Shown piece by piece: positions 55,135 through 64,000 of a stretch of 64,000 nt of DNA. The DNA comes from a bacterium (GTDB lineage Bacteria; Desulfobacterota; Binatia; Binatales; Binataceae). Each line of letters opens with the position of its first letter. Position 1 is the first letter of the stretch. The stretch covers positions 62,001-126,000 of the forward strand of contig JADBKU010000009.1 in NCBI GenBank assembly GCA_014896235.1, read 5' to 3'. Position numbers and translations under genes: made by a program. The notes below the pieces were generated by a model. It ran no database searches, was not told where the DNA came from, and saw only the letters and a program-made list of their open reading frames with translations.

Positions 55135-55340
55135 AGCCGCAACACCGATCCAAACGCACCACAGATGCGGCCGGTTTCCTTGACAATTCCAGCGTGCGCG
55201 TGTTCTACCACGGTCATCGTGCGGACGCCGTCGCGCGGCCATTCGAGGCCGTCGCTACGACACCGCGCCAATGACGATCGACGCGGACGCGAGCCGCCGC
55301 TGCAACGCTCCGCCGCAAAGCCATCTGAAGGAGTTCTGCG

Positions 55341-56426
55341 ATGAAAGCCGCTGTATTTCACGGGCCGAATCAGCCCTTGACGATCGAACAGGTGCAGATT
55401 GACAAGCCGCGCGAGCGCGAGGTGCTGGTGCGTACTGTAGCCAGCGGCGTATGCCACAGCGATCTGCACTTCGTTGACGGTCTTTACCCATACCCTGCGC
55501 CAGCCGTGCTCGGCCACGAAGCGGCCGGCGTGGTCGAAGCGGTCGGACGCGACGTCAGTTACGTCAAGCCGGGCGACCATGTAATCGCGTGCCTTTCGGT
55601 CTTTTGCGGCTACTGCAACGAGTGCATGTCCGGCCATCCCAACCGCTGCTCGAACCAGCAGGCGACGCAGCGCCCCAAAGGCGAAACGCCGCGGCTTGCG
55701 CAGGGCGGCAAGCTGATCCGGCAGTTCGCCAATCTTTCGACCTACGCCGAACAGATGCTGGTGCATGAAAACGCGCTGGTGAAAATCACCAACGATATTC
55801 CGCTCGATCGCGCCGCGCTGATCGGATGCGGCGTGACCACCGGCGTGGGCGCCGTGCTCAACACGGCCCGCATCGAGCCGGGCTCCACGGTCGCGGTTTT
55901 CGGATGCGGCGGCGTGGGACTCGCGGCGGTGCAAGGCGCGCGCATCGCCGGAGCCAGGATGATCATCGCGGTCGACCAGTTCGAGAACAAGCTCGCGATG
56001 GCGAAGAATCTCGGCGCCACGCATACCGTGGACGCCTCCCACAGCGACGCGGTCGAGGCGATTCGCGAGCTGACCGGCGGCGGCGTCGATTATTCCTTCG
56101 AGGCGGTCGGCGTCAAGAAACTCGCCGAGCAATGCTTCGACTGTATCAAGGCCGGCGGCACGGCGACGATTATCGGCATGATTCCGGTCGGCCAGAAGGT
56201 CGAAATCGACGGTCCGAAAATTCTCACCGAGCGGAAAATCCAAGGCTCGAACATGGGCTCGAACCGCTTTCGCATCGACATGCCGCGCTACGTCGATTAT
56301 TACCTGCAGGGCCGGCTCAATCTCGACGACATGATCAGCCGCCGCGGCAAGCTCGAGGACGTCAACGACGCCTTCGCCGCGATGAAGCGGGGCGAGGTCG
56401 CGCGCACCGTCCTGATGTTCGAATAA
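55341..56426 (+). CDS. Zinc-dependent alcohol dehydrogenase, first tandem copy
   Basis: A 361-residue class III-like zinc MDR that oxidises an alcohol or adduct with NAD+. The catalytic zinc sites are GVCHSDLHF and GHEAAGVVE; the structural zinc loop is CGYCNECMSGHPNRC. The cofactor motif is FGCGGVGLAAVQGARIAGA. AAGGAG precedes the ATG by seven bases. The next gene is a close paralogue of identical length; both read in the same direction with a 51-bp gap, and a single terminator follows the second. Confidence 0.93.
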   Translation: MKAAVFHGPNQPLTIEQVQIDKPREREVLVRTVASGVCHSDLHFVDGLYPYPAPAVLGHEAAGVVEAVGRDVSYVKPGDHVIACLSVFCGYCNECMSGHPNRCSNQQATQRPKGETPRLAQGGKLIRQFANLSTYAEQMLVHENALVKITNDIPLDRAALIGCGVTTGVGAVLNTARIEPGSTVAVFGCGGVGLAAVQGARIAGARMIIAVDQFENKLAMAKNLGATHTVDASHSDAVEAIRELTGGGVDYSFEAVGVKKLAEQCFDCIKAGGTATIIGMIPVGQKVEIDGPKILTERKIQGSNMGSNRFRIDMPRYVDYYLQGRLNLDDMISRRGKLEDVNDAFAAMKRGEVARTVLMFE

Positions 56427-56477
56427 CCGTCGGCGCCGGCGAGCCGCATCAAATCGAAAGCATAGGAGCAAGCGAAA

Positions 56478-57563
56478 ATGAAAGCCGCCGTTTTTCACGG
56501 ACCGAATCAGCCGCTCAAAATCGAACAGGTCGACGTCGACGAACCGCGCGACCATGAAGTGCTGGTGCGCACCGCCGCGACCGGCGTATGCCACAGCGAT
56601 CTGCATTTTGTCGAAGGACTTTATCCGTTTCCCGCCCCCGCGATTTTGGGCCACGAGGCGGCCGGCGTGGTCGAAAAGGTCGGCAAGGCCGTGACCTACC
56701 TGGCGCCCGGCGACCACGTGATCTCCTGCCCGTCGGTCTTCTGCGGATATTGCGACGAATGCATGTCGGGCCATCCGAATCGATGCTCGAACCGGTGGGC
56801 GACGCAGCGCCGCAAAGACGACGCGCCGCGCCTCTCGCAGAACGGCAAGCCGGTCCGCCAGTTCTCGGACCTATCGACGTATGCCGAAAAGATGCTGGTG
56901 CATGAAAACGCGCTGGTGAAAATCACCAAGGACATTCCGCTCGACCGCGCGGCGCTGATCGGATGCGGCGTGACCACGGGCGTCGGCGCAGCGCTCAACA
57001 CCGCGAAGATCGAGCCTGGCTCGACGGTCGCGGTGTTCGGATGCGGCGGCGTGGGCATCTCGGCGATTCAGGGCGCGCGCATCGCCGGCGCCAGAATGAT
57101 CATCGCCGTCGATCAGTTCGAGAACAAACTCGCGATGGCGAAGAAATTCGGCGCCACCCATACGATCGACGCGTCGCACGCCGACGCGGTCGAGGCGATC
57201 GTCAAGATGACCGACGGCGGCGTCGATTATTCGTTCGAGGCGGTCGGCCTCAAGAAGCTGGCCGAACAGTGCTTCGACTGCATCAAGCCCGGCGGCACGG
57301 CGACGATCATCGGCATGATTCCCGTCGGCCAGAAAGTCGCGCTCGACGGGCCGAAGTTCCTCACCGAACGCAAACTGCAAGGCTCGATGATGGGCGGCAA
57401 CCGTTTCCGGATCGACATGCCGCGGTATATCGATTTCTACATGCAGGGCCGGCTAAACCTCGACGACATGATCAGCAAGCGGGCCAGGCTGGAGAACGTC
57501 AATGAAGCCTTCGAATCGATGAAGAAAGGCGAGGTCGCGCGCACCGTCCTGATGTTCGACTAA
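56478..57563 (+). CDS. Zinc-dependent alcohol dehydrogenase, second tandem copy
   Basis: Also 361 residues, colinear with the preceding gene without gaps and keeping every zinc ligand (GVCHSDLHF, GHEAAGVVE, CGYCDECMSGHPNRC) and FGCGGVGISAIQGARIAGA. Differences cluster at residues 18-30, 66-75 and 100-130, so substrate range may differ. AGGAG is nine bases before ATG. The pair is an evident gene duplication, old enough for many synonymous changes. Confidence 0.93.
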   Translation: MKAAVFHGPNQPLKIEQVDVDEPRDHEVLVRTAATGVCHSDLHFVEGLYPFPAPAILGHEAAGVVEKVGKAVTYLAPGDHVISCPSVFCGYCDECMSGHPNRCSNRWATQRRKDDAPRLSQNGKPVRQFSDLSTYAEKMLVHENALVKITKDIPLDRAALIGCGVTTGVGAALNTAKIEPGSTVAVFGCGGVGISAIQGARIAGARMIIAVDQFENKLAMAKKFGATHTIDASHADAVEAIVKMTDGGVDYSFEAVGLKKLAEQCFDCIKPGGTATIIGMIPVGQKVALDGPKFLTERKLQGSMMGGNRFRIDMPRYIDFYMQGRLNLDDMISKRARLENVNEAFESMKKGEVARTVLMFD

Positions 57564-57587
57564 ATCGCGGCTGCGCTTCACGATTTA

Positions 57588-57623
57588 CGCGCCAGGGCTT
57601 ATCAAGCCCTGGCGCGTTTTTTT
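57588..57623 (+). terminator. Rho-independent terminator of the alcohol dehydrogenase pair
   Basis: A 13-bp perfect stem (57588-57600 with 57604-57616), 3-nt loop, followed by seven T residues (57617-57623). Confidence 0.93.
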
Positions 57624-57642
57624 CGGGTCGCCAACGATGCGG

Positions 57643-59415
57643 TTATTCCCGCTCCCAAATCCGCCATTGCGGCCCCGGCTCGATTGGTTTCCAGCCGTGG
57701 CTGAGATAATCCGGCGCGGGCCGCGCGACCGGAATCGCGACAAACCGTACGTCAAACCGCCGAATTTCCGCGTCGAGATCGGTTCCGGTTTGCGCATAGG
57801 CCCGCATCATCCCGTTTTCCACTAAATCCGCCATTTGCCGATCGGCCGATTCCCCCCAGCCGTAGGACCGCGCGGCGGCAAGCGCTTTTTCGTGGAATTC
57901 GTTTTCGTTCAATCCCTCCAGGCGGGCATTGAGCGCGGTGCGCGTCTCCCAGTCCCGGTCGTTCAGAACCGCGCTAATGAACGCCGCATATCCGGCAAGC
58001 GGTCGCGTGCCGCTCACGATCGATTCGAATGCGCAGAATCCGGAATCGCCCGCAATCACGGCGCCGGCAGGAAACAGTCGCGGCTGGTTCGCCGAGGTCT
58101 GGGAAACAAATCGCAAGTAGCGATTTAACTCGAGTCGTGAATTGACGCCGCGTTCCACCTCGATCTTTCTGAGCGTCAATCCCGAAGAAACCTCGAGCAA
58201 CATCACAACCGCCGCCAGCGTCGCCAACGCGGCTGGCCGCGCGCGCAAGCCGTAACGAACGATCTGCGCCGCCATCAGAATGATCAGACTCGACACGCCA
58301 ACGCCCCAGACATAGCGCCAGTGCCCCGCCCGCAAATCCATTCCAGTAAAAATGTGATTATTTGACAGAGCGATGGCGGCGACAGCCACGCACCATAAGT
58401 AAAAGCCCTCGCGACGCGGCTTCCGCCAAATCCAAACAGCGATCAGTACGAGCAGGCCGAGGGCGATTTTAGGCAGCAGGAAAAAACCGAATCGAGGAAC
58501 CGGCGCATAAACGCCAAGACGGCGCAGAGCATCCGGATTAAGTTGCGATTTAGTCAATAATTCCGCAACGATCGCAGGACCGCCGACCAGCAGAGCGAGG
58601 CCGAAAATCGCGGCGTATGAGTGACGATTCCTGCGATCGATGAGGCAGGCCAGAATCAACGCGCCCGCCGCGGCGGTCCAGTAATAGAACCAGACATAAA
58701 ACAGCGCGCCGGTCGCGACGCCGGCGGCCAATAGCGCTTTGCTATTTTTCTCGCCTTCCACCGCAATGCTCACCAGCAGAATCTGCAGCAACAGAATCGG
58801 CAGCCCGACCGCGGGATCGATAACCCTCCACTGATTGAGCAAATCCTGGCCGTCGTAGAGCGTCGGCAAATGGCCAACGGCGGCCTGATAGGTCCGCAAC
58901 GCCTGCAAAAAACCGGGTTGTGCGAGCGTAACGCCACAATCCGCCAGCATCAGAATCGTGCAGAAGGCGCTTGCCCACGGCGATCGCAGCCAGTGAAAAA
59001 AGAGGCAGAACAACATGAGCGGAACGGCGATTCCCGCCCAGATGCGCCAGATCAAATTAACGTCCAGCACCGGCAGGCCGAGCACGCGAGCCAACGCTAC
59101 GGCGGGAACGAATTGCGCGCCTTGATAAATCGTCGCGGCGGCGGGCACGGTCACGTCGCTCAAGGAAAAGCCGCTACCGAAATAGGCCTGCGATGCGAGC
59201 TGAAGATAATACTGATTGTCTTTGTCGGCGACGTAAGCGACGGAACCAGTGCTATGGAACCAGAGAGCATAAGGAAGAAGTGAAAAGATCAGCCCGATCG
59301 CGGCGGCTGCGATCGCCGCCAATATGAGAGCTGTGAGGGAGCAAGAGACCGGCTCGGCCGTTTGCATTCCGACGCAAAACTCATCCGCGCGCCTTAGCCA
59401 GTCCCGAGCGGTCAT
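57643..59415 (-). CDS. Polytopic membrane protein, possibly GT-C-like
   Basis: About 590 residues with roughly ten to eleven hydrophobic segments (for example LTALILAAIAAAAIGLIFSL, IWAGIAVPLMLFCLFF, AAGALILACLI, IALGLLVLIAVWIW), then a soluble C-terminal region from about residue 430 with NDRDWETRTALNARLEGLNE and PQWRIWERE. A long loop after the first helix contains YVADKDNQYYLQLASQAYFG, with an acidic DKDN in the position where GT-C glycosyltransferases have catalytic acids. This is only suggestive. ATG 59415 is preferred; TTG 59457 is possible. Confidence 0.7.
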   Translation of the reverse strand: MTARDWLRRADEFCVGMQTAEPVSCSLTALILAAIAAAAIGLIFSLLPYALWFHSTGSVAYVADKDNQYYLQLASQAYFGSGFSLSDVTVPAAATIYQGAQFVPAVALARVLGLPVLDVNLIWRIWAGIAVPLMLFCLFFHWLRSPWASAFCTILMLADCGVTLAQPGFLQALRTYQAAVGHLPTLYDGQDLLNQWRVIDPAVGLPILLLQILLVSIAVEGEKNSKALLAAGVATGALFYVWFYYWTAAAGALILACLIDRRNRHSYAAIFGLALLVGGPAIVAELLTKSQLNPDALRRLGVYAPVPRFGFFLLPKIALGLLVLIAVWIWRKPRREGFYLWCVAVAAIALSNNHIFTGMDLRAGHWRYVWGVGVSSLIILMAAQIVRYGLRARPAALATLAAVVMLLEVSSGLTLRKIEVERGVNSRLELNRYLRFVSQTSANQPRLFPAGAVIAGDSGFCAFESIVSGTRPLAGYAAFISAVLNDRDWETRTALNARLEGLNENEFHEKALAAARSYGWGESADRQMADLVENGMMRAYAQTGTDLDAEIRRFDVRFVAIPVARPAPDYLSHGWKPIEPGPQWRIWERE

Positions 59416-59461
59416 CTCGAATGGTATTCGCGGTATCGGCGAACCGCGGTCAACCAAGATG

Positions 59462-59491
59462 AAAACAAGCCGGCCCCGTGCGGGGCCGGCT
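59462..59491 (-). terminator. Terminator of the second amidohydrolase gene
   Basis: An 11-bp stem (59468-59478 with 59481-59491), read on the minus strand as AGCCGGCCCCG... and followed by TGTTTT (59462-59467 complement), 31 nt after the stop of the gene at 59523. Confidence 0.7.
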
Positions 59492-59522
59492 CTTTCATTG
59501 TTGGTGGCTTAAATCAGGAACG

Positions 59523-60755
59523 TCAGTTAATTGCGCTCGCGCGGCGGCTCAGCAGCGCGTTCACGTCGAACTTGAAGAACTTCGCGGCGTTAAGGCCCAA
59601 GATCTTCGCGCGCTGATCGTCCGTCAGATGGCCCATCTGGCGTTCGATCGCAGCGGCCGAATGCGGCCACGAACCTTCGTGATGCGGATAGTCGTTGGCC
59701 CACATGAAGTTGTCGACCAGGTTGTACTTCACCGCCAAATCGAGACCGACGCGATCTTCCTGGAACGTGCAGGCGCCATTGCTGCGGAAATATTCGCTGG
59801 GCAGTTTCGGCAGTTTCGGAAACGCCCACATATGATGTTTTCGGTAAGCCTCGTCCATCGCGTCGAGCGCCCACGGCACCCAGCCGATGCCGCATTCGAT
59901 CGCGGCGAAACGGATTTTCGGAAACCGCTCGATCACGCCCGACGCGCATAGGTTCGCGATCGGCTCGATCGTCGGCGAAAGCGAATGCGAAACGTAATTG
60001 ATCACCGCGCCGCCGTCTTTCCGGGCCGCGCGCGGGTCGCGTCCGGTCGAAATATGGAAAGTGATCGGCAGGTCGCAATCCTGAATCGCCGCCCACATCG
60101 GGTCGTAGATCGGCAGGTTATAATTCGGATGGCGCGCATCGTAATTGCCGAAAATCGGTTTGCAGGGCAGTGAAATTCCGCGGAAGCCGATCTTCGCGAC
60201 GCGTTTGATTTCCGCGATCGCGAGATTAACGTCGGCGGTCATGATCGCGGCCATCGGCGACATGAATTCGTTGTACGGTCCGAAGGTCTCCCACGCCCAA
60301 TCGTTCCAGACCTTGCACTGCGCGGCGCCGAATTCGGCGTCCTGCGTCGCCCACATCAGCAAGCCCTTGTTGGGGAAAATGATCTCGGCGTCGATTCCGT
60401 CCAGCGCATGATCCTTGATGCGCTCGGCCACGGTATAGCCGGTCTTGTTGCGCAGCGCGTCTTCACCCTCGAATTTGAACGCGTGTTCGGGCGCGCGCGA
60501 GCGCTGCCATCCCTCCGAGACCATCCACTTGACGCCCTTCTCATCGACCTCAATATGCGGCAGGCGCTTGCGATACTTTTCGTCCATCCGCTCCTGCCAC
60601 AGGCCGGAAGGCTCGTTGCAGTGGCAGTCGGTGGAGATCATCAGGTATTTGTGCGGGTCGCCGGGGCGCGCCGTGCGCGTCCATCCCTGATGGCCGGGGG
60701 TTTCAAGACGCCATTGATTGTTGACGTCGACAGTCTGACTGGTTTCCTCGATCAT
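59523..60755 (-). CDS. Amidohydrolase family 2 (metal-dependent hydrolase)
   Basis: A 410-residue paralogue of the enzyme at 702-1820. It has YLMISTDCHCNEPSGLWQER at the barrel start, GFRGISLPCKPIFGNYDARH, ECGIGWVPWALDAMDEAYRK and the C-terminal WANDYPHHEGSWPHSAAAIE. The second position of the usual D-x-H is present in TDCHCNEP. ATG 60755 is chosen because ACGGAGGAAGCG lies directly before it; the upstream ATG 60770 would place that ribosome-binding site inside the gene. The substrate is unknown. Confidence 0.9.
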   Translation of the reverse strand: MIEETSQTVDVNNQWRLETPGHQGWTRTARPGDPHKYLMISTDCHCNEPSGLWQERMDEKYRKRLPHIEVDEKGVKWMVSEGWQRSRAPEHAFKFEGEDALRNKTGYTVAERIKDHALDGIDAEIIFPNKGLLMWATQDAEFGAAQCKVWNDWAWETFGPYNEFMSPMAAIMTADVNLAIAEIKRVAKIGFRGISLPCKPIFGNYDARHPNYNLPIYDPMWAAIQDCDLPITFHISTGRDPRAARKDGGAVINYVSHSLSPTIEPIANLCASGVIERFPKIRFAAIECGIGWVPWALDAMDEAYRKHHMWAFPKLPKLPSEYFRSNGACTFQEDRVGLDLAVKYNLVDNFMWANDYPHHEGSWPHSAAAIERQMGHLTDDQRAKILGLNAAKFFKFDVNALLSRRASAIN

Positions 60756-60920
60756 CGCTTCCTCCGTCATAAGCGTGGCTGAATCGTAGGATCCGATAAA
60801 ATTATCTATTCAAGACTATTCAGCGTTCCGCGCCGTGTCCAGCGAAGATTGCGCTGGCGAATTTCGGCATGGAATGCGAACGGCGCCGCCCAGACGCGAG
60901 CAGCCAGCCATACGCGGCGT

Positions 60921-61793
60921 TCAGATCAGGCCGGCCGTCTTCATCGCGGCGCGCAGTTTTTCGGCCGCCGGCGGCGTCATCGGCACTAGCGGCATCCGGA
61001 CCTCGTTCGAGCATTTGCCCATCAACGCGCACGCCTGCTTGATCGGGATCGGATTCGTTTCGATGAACAATGCGCGCATCAGCGGCAGCATTCGGAAATG
61101 CAGATCTCGGGCGCGGGCGAAATCTCCTTCGAGGCCCGCCGCCGCCAGCTCGTGCATCTCGCGCGGCATGATATTCGTGATCACCGAAATCACGCCCTTG
61201 GCGCCCATCGCCATCAGCGGCAGGGTCAACGAATCGTCGCCGGCGAGCATCGTCAGCCGTTCGCCGCACAGCTTCAGGATGTCCGAGCACTGGTCCATCG
61301 AGCCTGACGCTTCCTTGATGCCGACAACATTGCGGATGTCGCACATGCGGGCGAAGGTCTCGGGCGCGATATTCGAGCCGGTGCGTCCGGGGATGTTGTA
61401 AACGATCAGCGGGAGATCGACCGCCGACGCGATCGCCTTGTAATGGCGATAGATGCCGTCCTGGGTGGGCTTGTTGTAGTACGGCGAGATCAAAAGCGCG
61501 CCGTCGGCGCCGGCCTCGCGCGCGTAGGTGGTCAGCCGAATCGCCTCGGCCGTCGAATTCGAACCGGTGCCGGCGACCACCGGCACGCGCCGGCGCGCCT
61601 GGTCGATGACGACCTTGATTACCTGCTCATGTTCGGCGTGGCTGAGCGTCGCCGATTCTCCGGTCGAACCGCACGGCACCAGTCCGTCGATGCCCGACTG
61701 GATTTGCCATTCGACCAGTTCGCGCAGAGCTTTTTCATCGATCGCGCCGTCGCGAAACGGCGTGACCAGAGCCGAAAATGCGCCGTGAAACAT
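60921..61793 (-). CDS. dapA: 4-hydroxy-tetrahydrodipicolinate synthase
   Basis: A 290-residue class I aldolase-like enzyme condensing pyruvate and aspartate semialdehyde, the first committed step to diaminopimelate and lysine. It has CGSTGESATLSHAEH, the active-site Tyr in PLIVYNIPGRTGSN, the Schiff-base Lys in VGIKEASGSMDQC and GDDSLTLPLMAMGAKG. GGGAGG eight bases upstream supports ATG 61793. It is third in the lysA-dapF-dapA operon; dapB does not follow. Confidence 0.96.
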   Translation of the reverse strand: MFHGAFSALVTPFRDGAIDEKALRELVEWQIQSGIDGLVPCGSTGESATLSHAEHEQVIKVVIDQARRRVPVVAGTGSNSTAEAIRLTTYAREAGADGALLISPYYNKPTQDGIYRHYKAIASAVDLPLIVYNIPGRTGSNIAPETFARMCDIRNVVGIKEASGSMDQCSDILKLCGERLTMLAGDDSLTLPLMAMGAKGVISVITNIMPREMHELAAAGLEGDFARARDLHFRMLPLMRALFIETNPIPIKQACALMGKCSNEVRMPLVPMTPPAAEKLRAAMKTAGLI

Positions 61794-61798
61794 GCCGA

Positions 61799-62701
61799 CT
61801 ACCTCCCGCCGGGTACGGCCGGAATCAATTCGGCGTCGTCGAGTTCAATCTCGCCGCGGAAAACCTCGACCGCTTCGCCAGTCATGAAGACGTGGTTCGC
61901 GCCAACGCCGCTTTCGCGCCATTCGATTTCCAGCGGTCCGCCGCGCAGTTCGACCGTCGCGCGCCGCGCGGATCGTCCGGTCAGGACGGAAGCGACCAGC
62001 GCCGCGCACGCGCCCGTGCCGCAAGCGAGCGTTTCGCCCGACCCGCGCTCCCATACGCGCATCCGCAGGCGATCGCGCGCGACCGGCAGGATGAATTCGG
62101 TGTTGACGCGCCGCGGAAAAAATGGATGGCGCTCGAACTGTGAGCCCAAGCGGGCGAATTCCACATCGTCGAGCGCGAAAATTCCTTCGTCCGCGACAAA
62201 CGTCACGCAATGCGGATTGCCCATCGAGACCGCGGTGATGCGGTATTCGCGGCCCGCGACCTCAAGCGGAAAATCGATTATGCGGCCGTCGCGCGCGACG
62301 GGAATCTCGCGCCCCTCGAGAATCGGCTCGCCCATATCGACGGTCGCGGCGACGGCGCGGCCGTCAACCGTCTTGAGCACGATCGTCCTGGCGCCGCAAT
62401 CGGTATCGACGACCAGCGGATTCTTTCGGCCGCCCGAAAGCTCGTATTGCAGGCGGGCGACGCAGCGGATCGCGTTACCGCACATCTCGCCGCGGCTGCC
62501 GTCGGCGTTGTACATCTCCATCCGCACGTCGGCGTGCGCGGACGGACAAAGCAGGATAAGCCCGTCGCCGCCGATTCCGAAATGCCGGTCCGACAATCGC
62601 TTCGCCAGCGCGCCCGGATCGGCCGGCCGCAGGGCGTCGGCCGCGACATAGATGTAGTCGTTGCCGCATCCGTGCATCTTGACGAACGCCAGCTTACTCA
62701 T
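61799..62701 (-). CDS. dapF: Diaminopimelate epimerase
   Basis: A 300-residue racemase that converts LL- to meso-diaminopimelate. The two catalytic cysteines are in RGEMCGNAIRC and LACGTGACAALVA. The N terminus KLAFVKMHGCGNDYIYV is the family signature. ATG 62701 overlaps the end of lysA by eight bases; the frame upstream to 62743 lies inside lysA. Only five bases separate it from dapA. Confidence 0.96.
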   Translation of the reverse strand: MSKLAFVKMHGCGNDYIYVAADALRPADPGALAKRLSDRHFGIGGDGLILLCPSAHADVRMEMYNADGSRGEMCGNAIRCVARLQYELSGGRKNPLVVDTDCGARTIVLKTVDGRAVAATVDMGEPILEGREIPVARDGRIIDFPLEVAGREYRITAVSMGNPHCVTFVADEGIFALDDVEFARLGSQFERHPFFPRRVNTEFILPVARDRLRMRVWERGSGETLACGTGACAALVASVLTGRSARRATVELRGGPLEIEWRESGVGANHVFMTGEAVEVFRGEIELDDAELIPAVPGGR

Positions 62702-63962
62702 CGGGACCGCCCCGGAACGTGACCAGATGTTCGTTGCGGACAATGTCGTCGAAACTGTCGCGATCGCGGATCACATGAGCGTAATCGCCCTCGACCAGGA
62801 CCTCCGCCGCGCGCGGACGGCTGTTGTAGTTCGACGCCATCACGAACCCGTAAGCGCCCGCGCTCATCACCGCCAGCAAATCGCCGGATTCGACGGCGGG
62901 CAGTTCGCGTTCGCGGGCGAAGAAATCGCCGCTTTCACAGACCGGTCCGACCACGTCGGCGACCAATCGCGCGCCGCCCTTGCGCGGCGAGACCGGCGCG
63001 ATTTCATGATACGCCTCGTACAACACCGGCCGGATCAGATCGTTCATCGCGCCGTCCACCACGATAAAGCGCTTGACGTCGGTCTCCTTGACGTAGAGCA
63101 CCCTGGTCAGAAAGACGCCGGCATTGCCGACCAGCACCCGGCCCGGCTCGATAATGATCTTCAGGCCGATATTCTTGAGCGGCCCCAGCAGCGCGCGCGC
63201 ATAATCCGCGGGCGACGGCGGCTGCTCCTGATACGGAATTCCCAGCCCGCCGCCCAAATCGAGATATTTGAGCGAAATTCCAGCTTCACGCAGTTCGGCG
63301 ACGATTTTTGCGGTCTTCCGGCCAGCCTCCGCGAAGGGGTCGGTCTCGGTGATCTGCGAGCCGATATGCGTGCTCAATCCCGCCAGCTCCAGATTCGGCA
63401 GCGTGCGCGCCTCGGCGTAATATTCGTGCACTTGCGAAAGCGGAACGCCGAATTTGCTGTCGCGATGGCCGGTGGAGATGTGCGGATGGGTTCCTGGATC
63501 GAGATCGGGATTCACGCGCAGGCTGACCGGCGCCTTGAGCTTCATCCGCGTCGCGATCATGGAAATACGATGCAGCTCCGGGCGCGACTCGACGTTGATC
63601 ATCAGGATTTTCGCCTTGAGCGCCGCCTCGATCTCCTCGTCGGTTTTGCCGACGCCCGAAAAGACGATTTTGCCGGCATCCGCGCCCGCCTTCAGGCATC
63701 GCATCAACTCGCCCACTGAAACGATATCGAAGCCCGCGCCCATCTCGTTGAACAGCTTGAGCACGCTCAGGTTCGACAACGCCTTCATCGCGAAACAGAT
63801 CAGGCTGTCCGTGCCCTTGAAGGCGTCGGCCAGAACCCGGTAATGGCGCCGCAAAGTGCGCGCGCTATAGACGTAGAGCGGAGTGCCAAGGCGCGCCGCA
63901 AGGTCGCTCAGCGAAACGTCTTCGGCATAAAGTTGGTTGTCGCGATAGGTGAAATAATTCAT
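62694..63962 (-). CDS. lysA: Diaminopimelate decarboxylase
   Basis: A 422-residue PLP enzyme making lysine from meso-diaminopimelate. It has the PLP Lys in LICFAMKALSN, GAGFDIVSVGELMRCLKAG, STHIGSQITETDPF, YLDLGGGLGIPYQEQ, EPGRVLVGNAG and the catalytic Cys in GPVCESGDFFARER. It is first in the operon within this window. Only 38 bases remain upstream, and they show no feature. Confidence 0.97.
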   Translation of the reverse strand: MNYFTYRDNQLYAEDVSLSDLAARLGTPLYVYSARTLRRHYRVLADAFKGTDSLICFAMKALSNLSVLKLFNEMGAGFDIVSVGELMRCLKAGADAGKIVFSGVGKTDEEIEAALKAKILMINVESRPELHRISMIATRMKLKAPVSLRVNPDLDPGTHPHISTGHRDSKFGVPLSQVHEYYAEARTLPNLELAGLSTHIGSQITETDPFAEAGRKTAKIVAELREAGISLKYLDLGGGLGIPYQEQPPSPADYARALLGPLKNIGLKIIIEPGRVLVGNAGVFLTRVLYVKETDVKRFIVVDGAMNDLIRPVLYEAYHEIAPVSPRKGGARLVADVVGPVCESGDFFARERELPAVESGDLLAVMSAGAYGFVMASNYNSRPRAAEVLVEGDYAHVIRDRDSFDDIVRNEHLVTFRGGPDE

Positions 63963-64000
63963 TTCATTCGGCGCGGCCGGCAGTTCCGCCCTAAACCGCG

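Overview
The window is GC-rich and densely packed, with no rRNA, tRNA, CRISPR array, transposase or integrase that I could find; it reads as a bacterial chromosome. Several lineage markers point to a deep-branching relative of the Desulfobacterota/Deltaproteobacteria, possibly Candidatus Binatota (an inference, not shown here). The F-type ATPase operon starts with two b-type subunits, lacks subunits a and c, and follows a bactofilin gene, as in Geobacter-like genomes. There are F420-type oxidoreductases (LLM class and PPOX class), an actinobacterial-style inositol-phosphate synthase, two DUF1329 genes, and many amidohydrolase, acyl-CoA dehydrogenase, CoA-transferase and MDR genes typical of a chemically versatile degrader.

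Layout. 1-11.8 kb: catabolic and redox genes (two acyl-CoA dehydrogenases, an amidohydrolase, two MDR oxidoreductases, a DNA-binding/citrate synthase fusion, an LLM oxidoreductase, Ino1, an NTF2-like protein, a CaiB/BaiF CoA-transferase and a cytochrome c). 11.8-15.2 kb: a very large zinc-ribbon/class III cyclase/AAA-ATPase/TPR protein. 15.4-24.3 kb: a complete Kdp potassium-uptake operon (small membrane peptide, kdpF, A, B, C) translationally linked to a split sensor: a stand-alone KdpD N-terminal protein, a separate KinB-like histidine kinase, and a sigma-54-type (NtrC/AlgB-like) response regulator in place of KdpE. 24.7-27.1 kb: an NtrB-like kinase with a small lipoprotein. 27.3-35.8 kb: a cell-surface block with an ExeA-like ATPase carrying LysM behind a convincing -24/-12 promoter, a secreted sedolisin peptidase, a seven-repeat SBBP propeller protein and a Cys-rich secreted protein. 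36-42.6 kb: the ATP synthase operon and bactofilin. 42.9-46.2 kb: PPOX, zinc ribbon, 2OG-Fe(II) oxygenase, miaB and a lipoprotein. 46.4-49.6 kb: two DUF1329 genes, one frameshifted, with related upstream promoter/operator elements. 49.9-55.1 kb: SDR, rpsU, a hypothetical gene, asnS, CvpA and trxA. 55.3-57.6 kb: tandemly duplicated Zn-alcohol dehydrogenases. 57.6-60.8 kb: a polytopic membrane protein and a second amidohydrolase. 60.9-64 kb: the lysine/diaminopimelate operon lysA-dapF-dapA.

How the genes work together. The Kdp block is self-contained: an inducible K+ pump with its own sensor, kinase and regulator. The 24-36 kb block looks like a regulated export/surface module, with one sigma-54-type promoter lying close to a sigma-54-type regulator. 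The catabolic genes are scattered as short single-gene units rather than one pathway operon. Core genes (atp, asnS, rpsU, dap/lysA, miaB, trxA) are interspersed and intact. The least ordinary items are the Kdp sensor architecture, the sigma-54 site upstream of the ATPase, the paired DUF1329 promoters, the HTH-citrate synthase fusion facing a promoter with a 19-bp spacer, and the nested palindrome between trxA and the alcohol dehydrogenases.
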